NCBI RefSeq assembly: GCF_900107275.1
Contig: NZ_FNPI01000015.1
Coordinates: 1-64,000 of the forward strand
Reading direction: 5' to 3'
DNA from: Evansella caseinilytica
Lineage (GTDB): Bacteria; Bacillota; Bacilli; Bacillales; Salisediminibacteriaceae
DNA length: 64,000 nucleotides
Below, piece after piece: positions 37,462 to 45,161 of this stretch (position 1 is its first letter; each line of letters starts with the position of its first letter). The translations under genes were made by a program, and so were the position numbers. The notes beneath the pieces were generated by a model. That model did no database searches. It was given only the letters and a program-made list of their open reading frames with translations, and was not told where the DNA came from.

Positions 37462-38067
37462 TTGGATATTAATCAATTAATAAAAATTTGCAATGAACTA
37501 GGTATAAAAATCGTTGTTAGTAACGGAATTGTAAGAGAAGATAAAGGATACTACGAAAACTATCATCAGGTAGAAAAAAAAGGAGACAATTGGTATTATT
37601 CTATAATGAATTTTGAAGGGAGACAAGAACCAGAATTAAAAGATATAAAAGAATTTATTGATGAGAAAGAGGCGATTAAGTACTATTTTATAAAAATTTT
37701 ATATCAGTTTTATTTTGAAACAATTTTCCCGTCTAACAATCCAGTTTTCGAAATTAATACTATTGAGGGATTAAAAAGCTATTTCAAAAAACTTGGTATT
37801 ATAGAAGATTACTATAGTCTTAATGTAATTAAGCCACAATCAGTTTTGGCAGAGTTTATTGATAACAAAATAGTTGTCAGCTACATCGATGAAAAAAATC
37901 AGAAGAAATTTGCTACGATACCATTAAATTTGGAGGATGGAATCTTTGAAATGTTTAAGCTAACCTATTCACTTCATTTATTTAAAAAAGTAGAAAAGGA
38001 GTTTCTCCAGAGAAAAATTTTAACAGAAAAATTTAATGATAATGATATAGAGTTGTTTATAAAATAA
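37462..38067 (+). CDS. Immunity protein for the TNT-type tip
   Basis: A 201-residue AT-rich gene coding for a soluble protein. TTG 37462 has AAAGGGAG 7 bases upstream; ATG 37444 overlaps that site. It starts 20 bases after the TNT tip ends. It should block NAD+ hydrolysis by the tip, by analogy with immunity factors of other TNT toxins. I could not match it to a named immunity family. Confidence 0.7.
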   Translation: MDINQLIKICNELGIKIVVSNGIVREDKGYYENYHQVEKKGDNWYYSIMNFEGRQEPELKDIKEFIDEKEAIKYYFIKILYQFYFETIFPSNNPVFEINTIEGLKSYFKKLGIIEDYYSLNVIKPQSVLAEFIDNKIVVSYIDEKNQKKFATIPLNLEDGIFEMFKLTYSLHLFKKVEKEFLQRKILTEKFNDNDIELFIK

Positions 38068-38217
38068 ATATAGTTTTGTATCTTAATGAGATTTTAAAAA
38101 AGAGGGATAATTTGAACAACATTACTTAGTGTTTCTTGTGTGGTGTGATTTTACTTAAAAGGATGTTGGAAATATTTTTCATTATCCTGATTTCGACGGT
38201 TACTTAAATAAATAAAA

Positions 38218-38258
38218 GTCCATAAATCCATAATGCAATTGGACTTATGGGCTTTTTT
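38218..38258 (+). terminator. Terminator after the TNT immunity gene
   Basis: GTCCATAAATCC / GGACTTATGGGC with G-U pairs, followed by six T. Confidence 0.75.
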
Positions 38259-38349
38259 GAATTTACAAATGTTATATTATAATCATTATCGATGGAAGAA
38301 CAATAACTATAATAGTTGTAAAAATATGATGTTGTTGTTTTTCTAAACA

Positions 38350-38391
38350 CTATGGAACTGGGATCAGCGGTAACGGGAAAGGACTGGGTGT
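38350..38391 (+). repeat. Short scrap of toxin backbone
   Basis: About 42 bp (TATGGAACTGGGATCAGCGG onward) match 27497-27540 of the full-length toxin, the LELGTAVTGKDWV segment, with two or three differences. It ends exactly where the next gene's start codon begins. Confidence 0.75.
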
Positions 38392-38392
38392 A

Positions 38393-38686
38393 ATGAACAA
38401 AAAAGAAGAACAACTGGTAAGACAACTACAAGTAGTAATAAAAAAGTTGGAAGAAGATTATTCTAACGAAATAACTTATGGCGGAATAATAAAGGATATA
38501 TACATTAGGTACAAAAGCGCAGAATCAATTTTAGATAATGAGGGAGAAACAAAATCAATTTTTATAGAAGGCAGTACCAGAGATTATTTAGATAGTTTTA
38601 GTGATTATAATAATCCTTTGTTAAGTGAAATGTGGAAAGCTGAGAAGTTATTGTCTGAATTAAGAAAGGAAAATTCTAATGATTGA
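38393..38686 (+). CDS. Orphan immunity-like gene
   Basis: A 97-residue acidic, helical protein (MNKKEEQLVRQLQVVIKKLE). Its start codon directly follows the backbone scrap, so AAAGGACTGGG inside the scrap would serve as a weak ribosome site. No toxin tip precedes it; the tip was probably deleted. Role from position and size only. Confidence 0.55.
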   Translation: MNKKEEQLVRQLQVVIKKLEEDYSNEITYGGIIKDIYIRYKSAESILDNEGETKSIFIEGSTRDYLDSFSDYNNPLLSEMWKAEKLLSELRKENSND

Positions 38687-38724
38687 AATAAATTAACCCG
38701 TTTCTAATCCAAATCTAATTGAAA

Positions 38725-39212
38725 GTTAATACACCACTACAAAAAGTAATAAATCCTGTTCGTGTTAATGGATATCTGGATGGTAGTTTTATGAACTTTA
38801 ATGGAGGAAAAATAGGAGGCTGTATTGTATAACCACTGTGGAAGATGCTTCAAAATTAACAAATCCTGAAATGATTTTTGATGGACTGCGTTTGGATTAT
38901 TCAGGTACGCCGTTTAGTAAAACAGATAATTTTAATACGGTAATTAGATTTACTTCAGAAGACGTAGGTAATATTAAAATCCCTTATGGAGATAGTATGC
39001 CTAACCCTGCAGGAGGAAAAGTATCGACCATGACAGACCCGTTTACTGGGAATGGATTTACTTCTGCTAAAAATGGGAAACAATTCCAGAATTTTATTCT
39101 GATGGTCTGACATTAAGAGATGGTGCGAAAATGTTTGAATCAGCAACTAGGGCAAAGAAATTCTTAAAGCTGTGTTTGATGAAACATTAGAAAGATTTGT
39201 GCCTGTTAAATA
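38725..39212 (+). pseudogene. Decayed toxin tip related to cassette 2
   Basis: Three frames in turn read LQKVINPVRVNGYLDGSF, then NPEMIFDGLRLDYSGTPF, IKIPYGDSMPNPAGG and GNGFTSAKNGK, then FYSDGLTLRDGAKMF and FDETLERFVPVK. These align in order with the tip at 35430-36078 (FRLDYTWDGKRPF, IPYGKRLGG, AELYGVTDGVEKL, FIPVK). Frameshifts lie near 38831, 39083 and 39160. Confidence 0.75.
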
Positions 39213-39228
39213 AAAGGAGTTGATAAAT

Positions 39229-39617
39229 ATGAGAACACTTGGGAAGTTTGCAATTTACAGTGGAAAAGAATTTACTTTCTTACCACATTCAAACGGATCA
39301 TTTGCTATTATTTCTTTTGATTCAACAGATTTAAATAATGGATAAAAAAAATCGGTGATATAAATGAAGAAAGATTTATAAAGGATGTTCAGCTTGAAGA
39401 GTTATCATTTGTATATCAGAAGGATACGGAGGTGAAATATAAAGGAGATGTTTTTATTGGTTCAATAATTGATGGTGATCAAATAATGCTTTATACAAGG
39501 GATGTTTCCCTAGGACAAAAGCATAAAATGATAATGAGGGATAAAGATGAGTATTATCTCTATGTCGACTTGAAAGATGTTAACGAAATTACACAAATAT
39601 GGAAATTGTATCTTTGA
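39229..39617 (+). pseudogene. Frame-shifted immunity gene related to 36097
   Basis: AAAGGAG precedes ATG 39229; the frame reads MRTLGKFAIYSGKEF and stops at 39343 after a shift in an A-run. The other frame goes on with GDINEERFIKDVQ and KDTEVKYKGDVFIGSI to 39617. It aligns in order with the immunity protein at 36097 (FAVYKNKTY, DAKYKGKVYSL). Confidence 0.7.
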
Positions 39618-40111
39618 TATGAATAATTATACATAATCATTTGAGTAACTTGTTGTTAGTTCATCGTTCACTAGCTGTAGAATCCATAAAGATTCAATCC
39701 TTGTAAAGAGGAAGCAATGATCTAATGAAGAAAAAAATGCTGAATTCCTATAATGATAGGGGAGATATATCAGCATTAAGTTTTAGCAAAGAAAGGTGCT
39801 GTTGATAATAGAACCAAAATTTGGTAGGTGAGTTGTGCAGTGTACCTCAATATGCTAAGTGTTTTCTAAGGTAATTCTAGAATATTCCGGTATTCCTGTA
39901 TGTTGGTTTAGCATTTTTAGTTCTCAAAAGTTAGATTGTAAAATTAATATGTATAAAGCACTTTGCTCTTTACAGAAAATGAGTCAAAGGAACTAATTTG
40001 TTGGTGTGGTAAAAGTTACCTTAGACTCTAGACGACATTGCTCCACATGTTCTATAATGTAGTGATTATTTCCATAATTAAACTTAGATTTTACAGTAAG
40101 GAGAACGAAAA
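39618..40111. other. Gap at the end of the toxin array
   Basis: No gene is visible. One long-loop inverted repeat, AATGCTGA / TCAGCATT, spans about 39736-39777. The stretch is AT-rich like the toxin array and ends with the AAGGAG site of the next gene. Confidence 0.4.
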
Positions 40112-40282
40112 ATGACTACAGAAACGAATCAAGCAAAATGTCCGTATTGCGGAAGCAGCGATCTAACGAAGAAAAAAAGAGGCTGGACAGTTACGACAGG
40201 TGTATTCGGCATGAATAAAATGCAATATCAGTGCCACGAGTGCGGGAAAAAGTTTATGGAAAAGAAAGCGGATTTCAGCTGA
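40112..40282 (+). CDS. Zinc-ribbon micro-protein (56 aa)
   Basis: A 56-residue gene with AAGGAG 8 bases before ATG. It has two CxxC pairs, CPYCGSSDL near the start and CHECGKKF near the end, the layout of a single zinc ribbon. It ends 13 bases before the next gene, so the two are co-transcribed. Function not known; such ribbons bind nucleic acid or protein. Confidence 0.75.
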   Translation: MTTETNQAKCPYCGSSDLTKKKRGWTVTTGVFGMNKMQYQCHECGKKFMEKKADFS

Positions 40283-40295
40283 AATGGAGATAAAA

Positions 40296-40670
40296 ATGAA
40301 GACAAGTGAAAAAAGCATCTTTGCACTATATATATTATCAATCATTACCTTCAGCCTATATTATCTACACTGGATTTTCGAGACATCCGGGCAGATGGAA
40401 GATGAAAGCCGCCTTCCGGTAACAGAAGTTTTATTAGGGATTGTCACACTAGGTATCTATTTGATTTACTGGCATTACAAAACAGCTAAAAAAGTCTACC
40501 ATTTTGCTCAAAGCAAAGGGTATAAAGGAATAAGCGACCAATCTGTTATTTGTCTCTTTCTTTGTCTGATCCCTGTTGTCGGTTCGTTTGCTTCCATGTG
40601 CGTCATTCAAACGAACATCAACACGCTACATTTGCTGGAAACCCGCAAGAAAACAAGACAGATGGGATGA
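40296..40670 (+). CDS. Small membrane protein, DUF4234-like
   Basis: A 124-residue protein with membrane segments at about 8-28, 45-63 and 84-108. The LGIVTLGIYLIYWHYKTAKKV segment is the mark of DUF4234-type proteins. GGAG precedes ATG 40296; ATG 40284 overlaps it. About 50 bp of its 3' end are repeated in the toxin array at 33437 and 36540. It may be a T7SS accessory; unproven. Confidence 0.7.
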   Translation: MKTSEKSIFALYILSIITFSLYYLHWIFETSGQMEDESRLPVTEVLLGIVTLGIYLIYWHYKTAKKVYHFAQSKGYKGISDQSVICLFLCLIPVVGSFASMCVIQTNINTLHLLETRKKTRQMG

Positions 40671-40754
40671 TCCGCTAAGTGCAAGTGGAAAAATGGATAT
40701 GGAATGAAGCGTCGGTGTCTAAGATGTAAAAAACATATATACGATTGAAGAACA

Positions 40755-40784
40755 GGGTGGGCAACGAATCAATGGTGCCCACCC
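40755..40784 (+). terminator. Hairpin after the DUF4234-like gene
   Basis: A perfect 9-bp stem GGGTGGGCA / TGCCCACCC with a 12-base loop. It has no T-run, so its strength as a terminator is uncertain. Confidence 0.45.
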
Positions 40785-40838
40785 TATCATTACATACATA
40801 TAGAACAGTTTGCAGCGTGTAAGAATAAGGAGAAACCA

Positions 40839-41297
40839 ATGATTAACGAAACGGATGCATGGGATATATTAAAAGAGTCTACTAAAAAAGCCTACCGCTT
40901 TAGTATAATGCTTCCGATTATCTTTGCAATTACCGTAGTAATAACCGTTATAGGAGGAAATTTATTAGCTATAAAAGTTGGAATTAAACAAGGAGATACC
41001 TTTTTTTTGCTAGCTATGAGTACTGGATTGGGGCTCATATTAGTTATCTATCTTATTAACTGGTTCCATTGTTTGAAGTTTATTAGGTGTATGAAATATG
41101 TAGATAATATAAAGGATCAGAAGTTAAGACGACTGCTGTTATTAAATAAAATAAGCTGTATTCTTTTTATGATTCCGTTCACGTTTATGATCGGACTGGT
41201 GGGATTTCAAAAGGTAAGGGTTTTTGCAGCGGAAACTTATAGAAAAAGAAGCTTGGACGAGATTATTTATAAGTATTTGATTGCGAAAGGGAATTAA
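40839..41297 (+). CDS. Small membrane protein, unknown
   Basis: A 152-residue protein with three membrane segments (about 23-46, 56-76, 108-126) and a basic C-terminus. AAGGAG precedes the start. Family not recognised. It lies between the toxin array and a lipoprotein gene. Confidence 0.65.
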   Translation: MINETDAWDILKESTKKAYRFSIMLPIIFAITVVITVIGGNLLAIKVGIKQGDTFFLLAMSTGLGLILVIYLINWFHCLKFIRCMKYVDNIKDQKLRRLLLLNKISCILFMIPFTFMIGLVGFQKVRVFAAETYRKRSLDEIIYKYLIAKGN

Positions 41298-41558
41298 TGT
41301 GTTTGTTCAAAAAGAGTGCTTTTTTATCTTTTGGAATAATCACGAAGCAACGAGCCATTGTTCACAGAATAGTAACCGAGCGGACTCTTTATGTCATCGC
41401 GAGCGTTGGCACATGGATATTCGTAGAAGCTATTCAAGCAGAGGAAGAGATAGTGAGCGAAGCTGATTGTATTCATTTTAAGTCGGCTATGAGTGGCATT
41501 GTGTATCTAGCGCATTGAGGAGAACCGTTACCTAACATATACGAGGGAGGTAAGGATC
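41298..41558. other. Gap with a worn R3 repeat
   Basis: GTGTTTGTTCAAAAAGAGTGC and TTATCTTTTGGAATAATCAC near 41298-41345 are a decayed R3 palindrome. Open frames here lack ribosome sites and are rejected. GAGGGAGG at 41543-41550 serves the next gene. Confidence 0.5.
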
Positions 41559-42092
41559 ATGATAAAAGTGAAAGTACTTGGATTATTAGTAGTATTAGTT
41601 TTATTTTCAGGCTGTAGTTTTTCCTTTAGCGTCGGTTCGAATAATGAAGTAGCTGATTTAAAACTACAGGTTCGAACAATTGATGAGGAAACAGGATTGA
41701 CTCTTGACAATAATGAACTTTATGAACATTTGATTAAAGAAGTGGAAGAAAGACCTGAGTCAGGAATACCTAATGATTTTAGCCTGCAAGTAGTAGATAC
41801 AATGAATGAAGGAAAAGAGGATGCTGCTTTAATTTTTTTAGCGATAAACCGTACAAAGAAACCAATGAAAAATATTACACTTTCTTTTACGATGGGAAGT
41901 AAAGATGGAGAAATGCTTTGGGAGAATGAACCAATAATAATGGATGAAAGTATATATGGCGTCATTCAACCTGACTCTGCAGTTCCACTTTTATTAAGGA
42001 TAACTCCTGAAATGACGGAATTACTAAGTAGATTAAATGATGATAATCTCATGATGAAGATTGAAGACTTTGACTATGAGGTTGGGGAGTAA
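41559..42092 (+). CDS. Lipoprotein, first of a duplicated gene pair
   Basis: A 177-residue protein with a type II signal peptide; lipobox LFSGC with the lipidated cysteine at position 20. The mature part has PNDFSLQVVDTM, FLAINRTKKPMKNITLSF and GSKDGEMLWENEPI. The gene at 47111 codes for a close paralogue, and both are followed by paralogous small membrane proteins. Family not recognised; an envelope-surface role is likely. Confidence 0.8.
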   Translation: MIKVKVLGLLVVLVLFSGCSFSFSVGSNNEVADLKLQVRTIDEETGLTLDNNELYEHLIKEVEERPESGIPNDFSLQVVDTMNEGKEDAALIFLAINRTKKPMKNITLSFTMGSKDGEMLWENEPIIMDESIYGVIQPDSAVPLLLRITPEMTELLSRLNDDNLMMKIEDFDYEVGE

Positions 42093-42108
42093 AGGAGTTG
42101 AAACAGAA

Positions 42109-42531
42109 ATGACAGTGAAAGAAAGTAAACATATAAAGACGGCAAAATTATTAATACTCATAGGCAGTTCTATTTTCTTGTTTTTTGGTTCCGGATTTTT
42201 GCTGTTCAGTATGTTTATCCCTATTGATATGACCATCGGCAGATCTTCTGTCAGTGCAACCATTTGGGAGGTCGCCGAATACCCTGTACACCTAGGTTTT
42301 TGGATAGGGGTTATCGCAGCCATGTTGCTGTTTGGCTTAATCGGATTAGTACTCCGTAAGAGAGCAGAAAAAAAGCCGACAACCGTTCAAATGGTGATTC
42401 TAATTATTCTCGGTATTCCAACGATAATGGTAGCAGGAGCGGGTTTATTATTCATTATTGCTGGTGTTCAAATCTATTTGGCAAAAAGGGTGCAGGAATT
42501 AGAAGCTGAAAAGACAGGCTTAGTTCATTGA
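42109..42531 (+). CDS. Small membrane protein, second of a duplicated gene pair
   Basis: A 140-residue protein with three membrane segments, including a strongly conserved end (PTTVQMVILIILGIPTIMVA, then LFIIAGVQIYLAKRV) shared with the paralogue at 47674. ATG 42109 has AAAGGAG upstream; the frame is open further 5' through the lipoprotein end. Only 16 bases separate it from the lipoprotein gene, so the pair is probably one functional unit. Family uncertain (DUF4064-like layout). Confidence 0.75.
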   Translation: MTVKESKHIKTAKLLILIGSSIFLFFGSGFLLFSMFIPIDMTIGRSSVSATIWEVAEYPVHLGFWIGVIAAMLLFGLIGLVLRKRAEKKPTTVQMVILIILGIPTIMVAGAGLLFIIAGVQIYLAKRVQELEAEKTGLVH

Positions 42532-42549
42532 TTATTTGGAGGGAAAACA

Positions 42550-43371
42550 GTGTTTTTAAATAAATTATCAGAAAAAGACTTTGTTGTATTACGAGGCCCA
42601 TTTGTCTCCGGGAGACAAAATCTAAATTCTATAGCAGGAATATTGATACTATCCATTTTCCTGCAAGCATTAATGTTTTTCTTAACCTATGTTGTGGCGG
42701 GGGATCGTTCTATCTTCCCTCATATAGACATTCTTTTTCATGTTCATTTGTATATTACGGGGGGACTATGCATTTTATCCCTTGTTTATGCCATTCCTTT
42801 CGTGTTTGTTCGTCAACAAAAGCTGCAATATTTGATATCCATTTTAGTTTCACAAAATATTTTTGGTGTCTTTCCACTATTAATGGCACTATTTTATATT
42901 GGAAAAAATAATGCGATTACAGAAGGAGTTTTATTAAACTTCACATTTACGATTCTCCTGTTAGGCTTATTAGTATTTATCGCAACGAGTATTCGCTTCA
43001 TTATCTTGTTAAATAAAGGGGCATACCGCCAAGGGAGCAAAAAAGATCAACTGAGAACGAGAGCGGAAGCGGGAATCAAATCATTTATGCCAATGATTAT
43101 CCTTGCAAGTGTTAGCTTACTGTATTTAATTCAATTTGTTGTAAGGAATTTTGGTTTAGAAAACATATTCGACGTAGTTATTTTGGCTATATGTATCCTA
43201 TTATTTCTGGCAATGTTATTTGTCCTTCCTGAGCAATTAGTCATTTTATACTGTAAATTCCGGTTTGAAAGCTTCAACTTTCAAGTAAACGGTGTATATT
43301 TAAACCCGCTGCAAGAAACCGAGGAAACTGCTGGGACAAAATTCAAAAAGAATAGTAATGCTAACAATTGA
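42550..43371 (+). CDS. Multi-pass membrane protein, unknown
   Basis: A 273-residue protein with six membrane segments and a GTG start behind GGAGGG. It follows the lipoprotein pair by 18 bases and ends with a basic tail. Not recognised. The paralogous pair at 47111 has no such gene directly after it; a different membrane gene lies at 48638. Confidence 0.65.
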   Translation: MFLNKLSEKDFVVLRGPFVSGRQNLNSIAGILILSIFLQALMFFLTYVVAGDRSIFPHIDILFHVHLYITGGLCILSLVYAIPFVFVRQQKLQYLISILVSQNIFGVFPLLMALFYIGKNNAITEGVLLNFTFTILLLGLLVFIATSIRFIILLNKGAYRQGSKKDQLRTRAEAGIKSFMPMIILASVSLLYLIQFVVRNFGLENIFDVVILAICILLFLAMLFVLPEQLVILYCKFRFESFNFQVNGVYLNPLQETEETAGTKFKKNSNANN

Positions 43372-43528
43372 ATGTTAGCTGGTAAACAATCTTATCTCCT
43401 GCAATTGATTTGCAAAAATCATAAATTGGTTTTATCAGTTATATTCTTTACTACGCCATTGTTTTAGTATCATTCCTTCTACGATAATTGCTCCTCTTCC
43501 CAAGGTAATTCCTTTCATCCTTAAATGT

Positions 43529-43646
43529 TTTAAGGGGTACAGCCCCACACCTCAACGCATAGCGTAGGTGGGAACTTTTAATCAGGTGAAGTCGAGACTC
43601 CATCTGATTTTTTCGTTGTTTCAGCTTGCTGAAACGAGTTCGCCCC
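43529..43646 (+). repeat. Second IS200/IS605-like end element
   Basis: TACAGCCCCACACCTC, hairpin AATCAGGTGAAGTC / GACTCCATCTGATT, then a perfect GTTTCAG/CTGAAAC hairpin and GAGTTCGC. It matches 6381-6480 in order. The rest of the 43372-43796 gap shows no gene. Confidence 0.4.
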
Positions 43647-43796
43647 GGCAACACTATTTAATCAATAGCATTGGACGGCGTAATAAATATTTGAATTTCT
43701 AAGCATCATCGAAAACGATTGGCTAGTCATTTCCAATCTGATAGGATATAGTTGAATATGCGTTAGCCACTTACACAACGTAGGAGTTGAACATAG

Positions 43797-44978
43797 ATGA
43801 ACAAAAAAGACATTGCTCACTTTCGGAGACAATTGAAGGTAGATAATGATCTGCTCAAAATCACCGATATTTTCACCGTTTACATCATGAAAGAATCCAG
43901 CGACATATACCACCATCAAAATCAGCCATTTGAGCTGTTAGATAGAGACCAGCAGGAGTTATTTATGACGAACTTTAAAAAATTGCTTGCGGGTCAATTG
44001 GATGAGAAGTTGTTTGAGTTGAAGTTTAAGCATGGTGTTCCTGACAGTAGCCAGCTTATTTTGCATCAAGGATTGCTCAGCGGTGAGGTGGAAGGCTGGA
44101 AAGAACAGATGCTTAAGCTTGTGGAAAAAATGCTGAAAACCCATCAATATGAAATGGATATTGTCGTCACCTTTATTCGCGGCAACTATATGAAACCGAT
44201 GAAGCAGCAAAAGGAAGAAGTGGAAGAAAACGGGCGGGATACCGTTTATTCCCATCCCTTTATCCTTTGCAGTATGAATAAAACAGAGGAACCAAAAAAA
44301 GAATTACTATTTGACTATGTGGAGAAAGCATTCAAATACAATTTTGTCGTCGATCCGATTATCAACTTAAACGCCCCGATCTCAGGGTTTCTGTTTCCTT
44401 GTTTTACTGATAATGCCTCCGATGTGAACCACGTCCTCTATTCATCAGGAAAAGTCCACGAGCCTGATCATCAATTCATTGAAGAGGTGCTAAATGGGGA
44501 AGAAACGATGACGGCCAAGGATGACAAAATCGTTTTTGAGGAAATCGTCAAAGATATTACAAATGATCAGCTCAACACCGCAACCCTTCATCAAGTGTAT
44601 GAAGAAATAAACCGTGTCATTGAAGAGAATGAAGAAGAAGCCCCGACGCTGGACTACAAAGACGTGGAACGAGTGTTGACGGTTAGCGGGGTGAAAGACG
44701 TCGATAAAGAAAAAGTGGAGGCTGCTTTTGAAAAAGTCATTGATGACGCAAAGTACGAAATCAAAGCGAGCAGTATCGTCCCGAAATATACATCCAAATC
44801 GATTAAAATTAACACGAAGGTGGCGAATGTCTCCATTAGCCCGCAAGACTTAAGCTATGTGAGGCAAGTGCATTTTGAAGGGAAGCGGTACTTGATGATC
44901 GAAGTGGAAGAAGACACCGTCATCGACGGCTTTACCATGATTCCTGAAGCGTTTAACGGCGGGGGAGAAGACCGTTGA
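43797..44978 (+). CDS. DUF4317 family protein
   Basis: A 393-residue soluble acidic protein. It starts MNKKDIAHFRRQLKVDND and has the RGNYMKP and YSHPFILCSMNKT blocks that I know from DUF4317 proteins of firmicutes; their function is unknown. AGGAG lies 11 bases before ATG. The codon use is like the housekeeping genes rather than the AT-rich toxin array. It converges on the transporter at 45162. Confidence 0.8.
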   Translation: MNKKDIAHFRRQLKVDNDLLKITDIFTVYIMKESSDIYHHQNQPFELLDRDQQELFMTNFKKLLAGQLDEKLFELKFKHGVPDSSQLILHQGLLSGEVEGWKEQMLKLVEKMLKTHQYEMDIVVTFIRGNYMKPMKQQKEEVEENGRDTVYSHPFILCSMNKTEEPKKELLFDYVEKAFKYNFVVDPIINLNAPISGFLFPCFTDNASDVNHVLYSSGKVHEPDHQFIEEVLNGEETMTAKDDKIVFEEIVKDITNDQLNTATLHQVYEEINRVIEENEEEAPTLDYKDVERVLTVSGVKDVDKEKVEAAFEKVIDDAKYEIKASSIVPKYTSKSIKINTKVANVSISPQDLSYVRQVHFEGKRYLMIEVEEDTVIDGFTMIPEAFNGGGEDR

Positions 44979-45161
44979 TCAGCAGCGCCTGGATTCTTGG
45001 CAGTTCTCGCTGCTAAACGTTTCCGTTTACGACTAGGACAAACCCTTCTCAGGTTCACCCTGCGATGGGCTTGCCTGGTCGTTTTTCATTTTCCTGCTCA
45101 GAAAAAAAGCGGCGGCACTTGCTCCCAGAGGGCATCATAATCCTTGGTATCCTGATTCGCA

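Noticed and set aside
33531-38258. A CRISPR-like array, because of repeated hairpins and stubs
   Set aside because: Repeat units are 30-390 bp, unevenly spaced by 1-3 kb and lie before toxin tips; no cas genes or regular spacers.
41281-41518. Two overlapping plus-strand frames of 61 and 73 residues
   Set aside because: They start inside the end of the previous gene or a worn R3 repeat and have no ribosome site or recognisable sequence.
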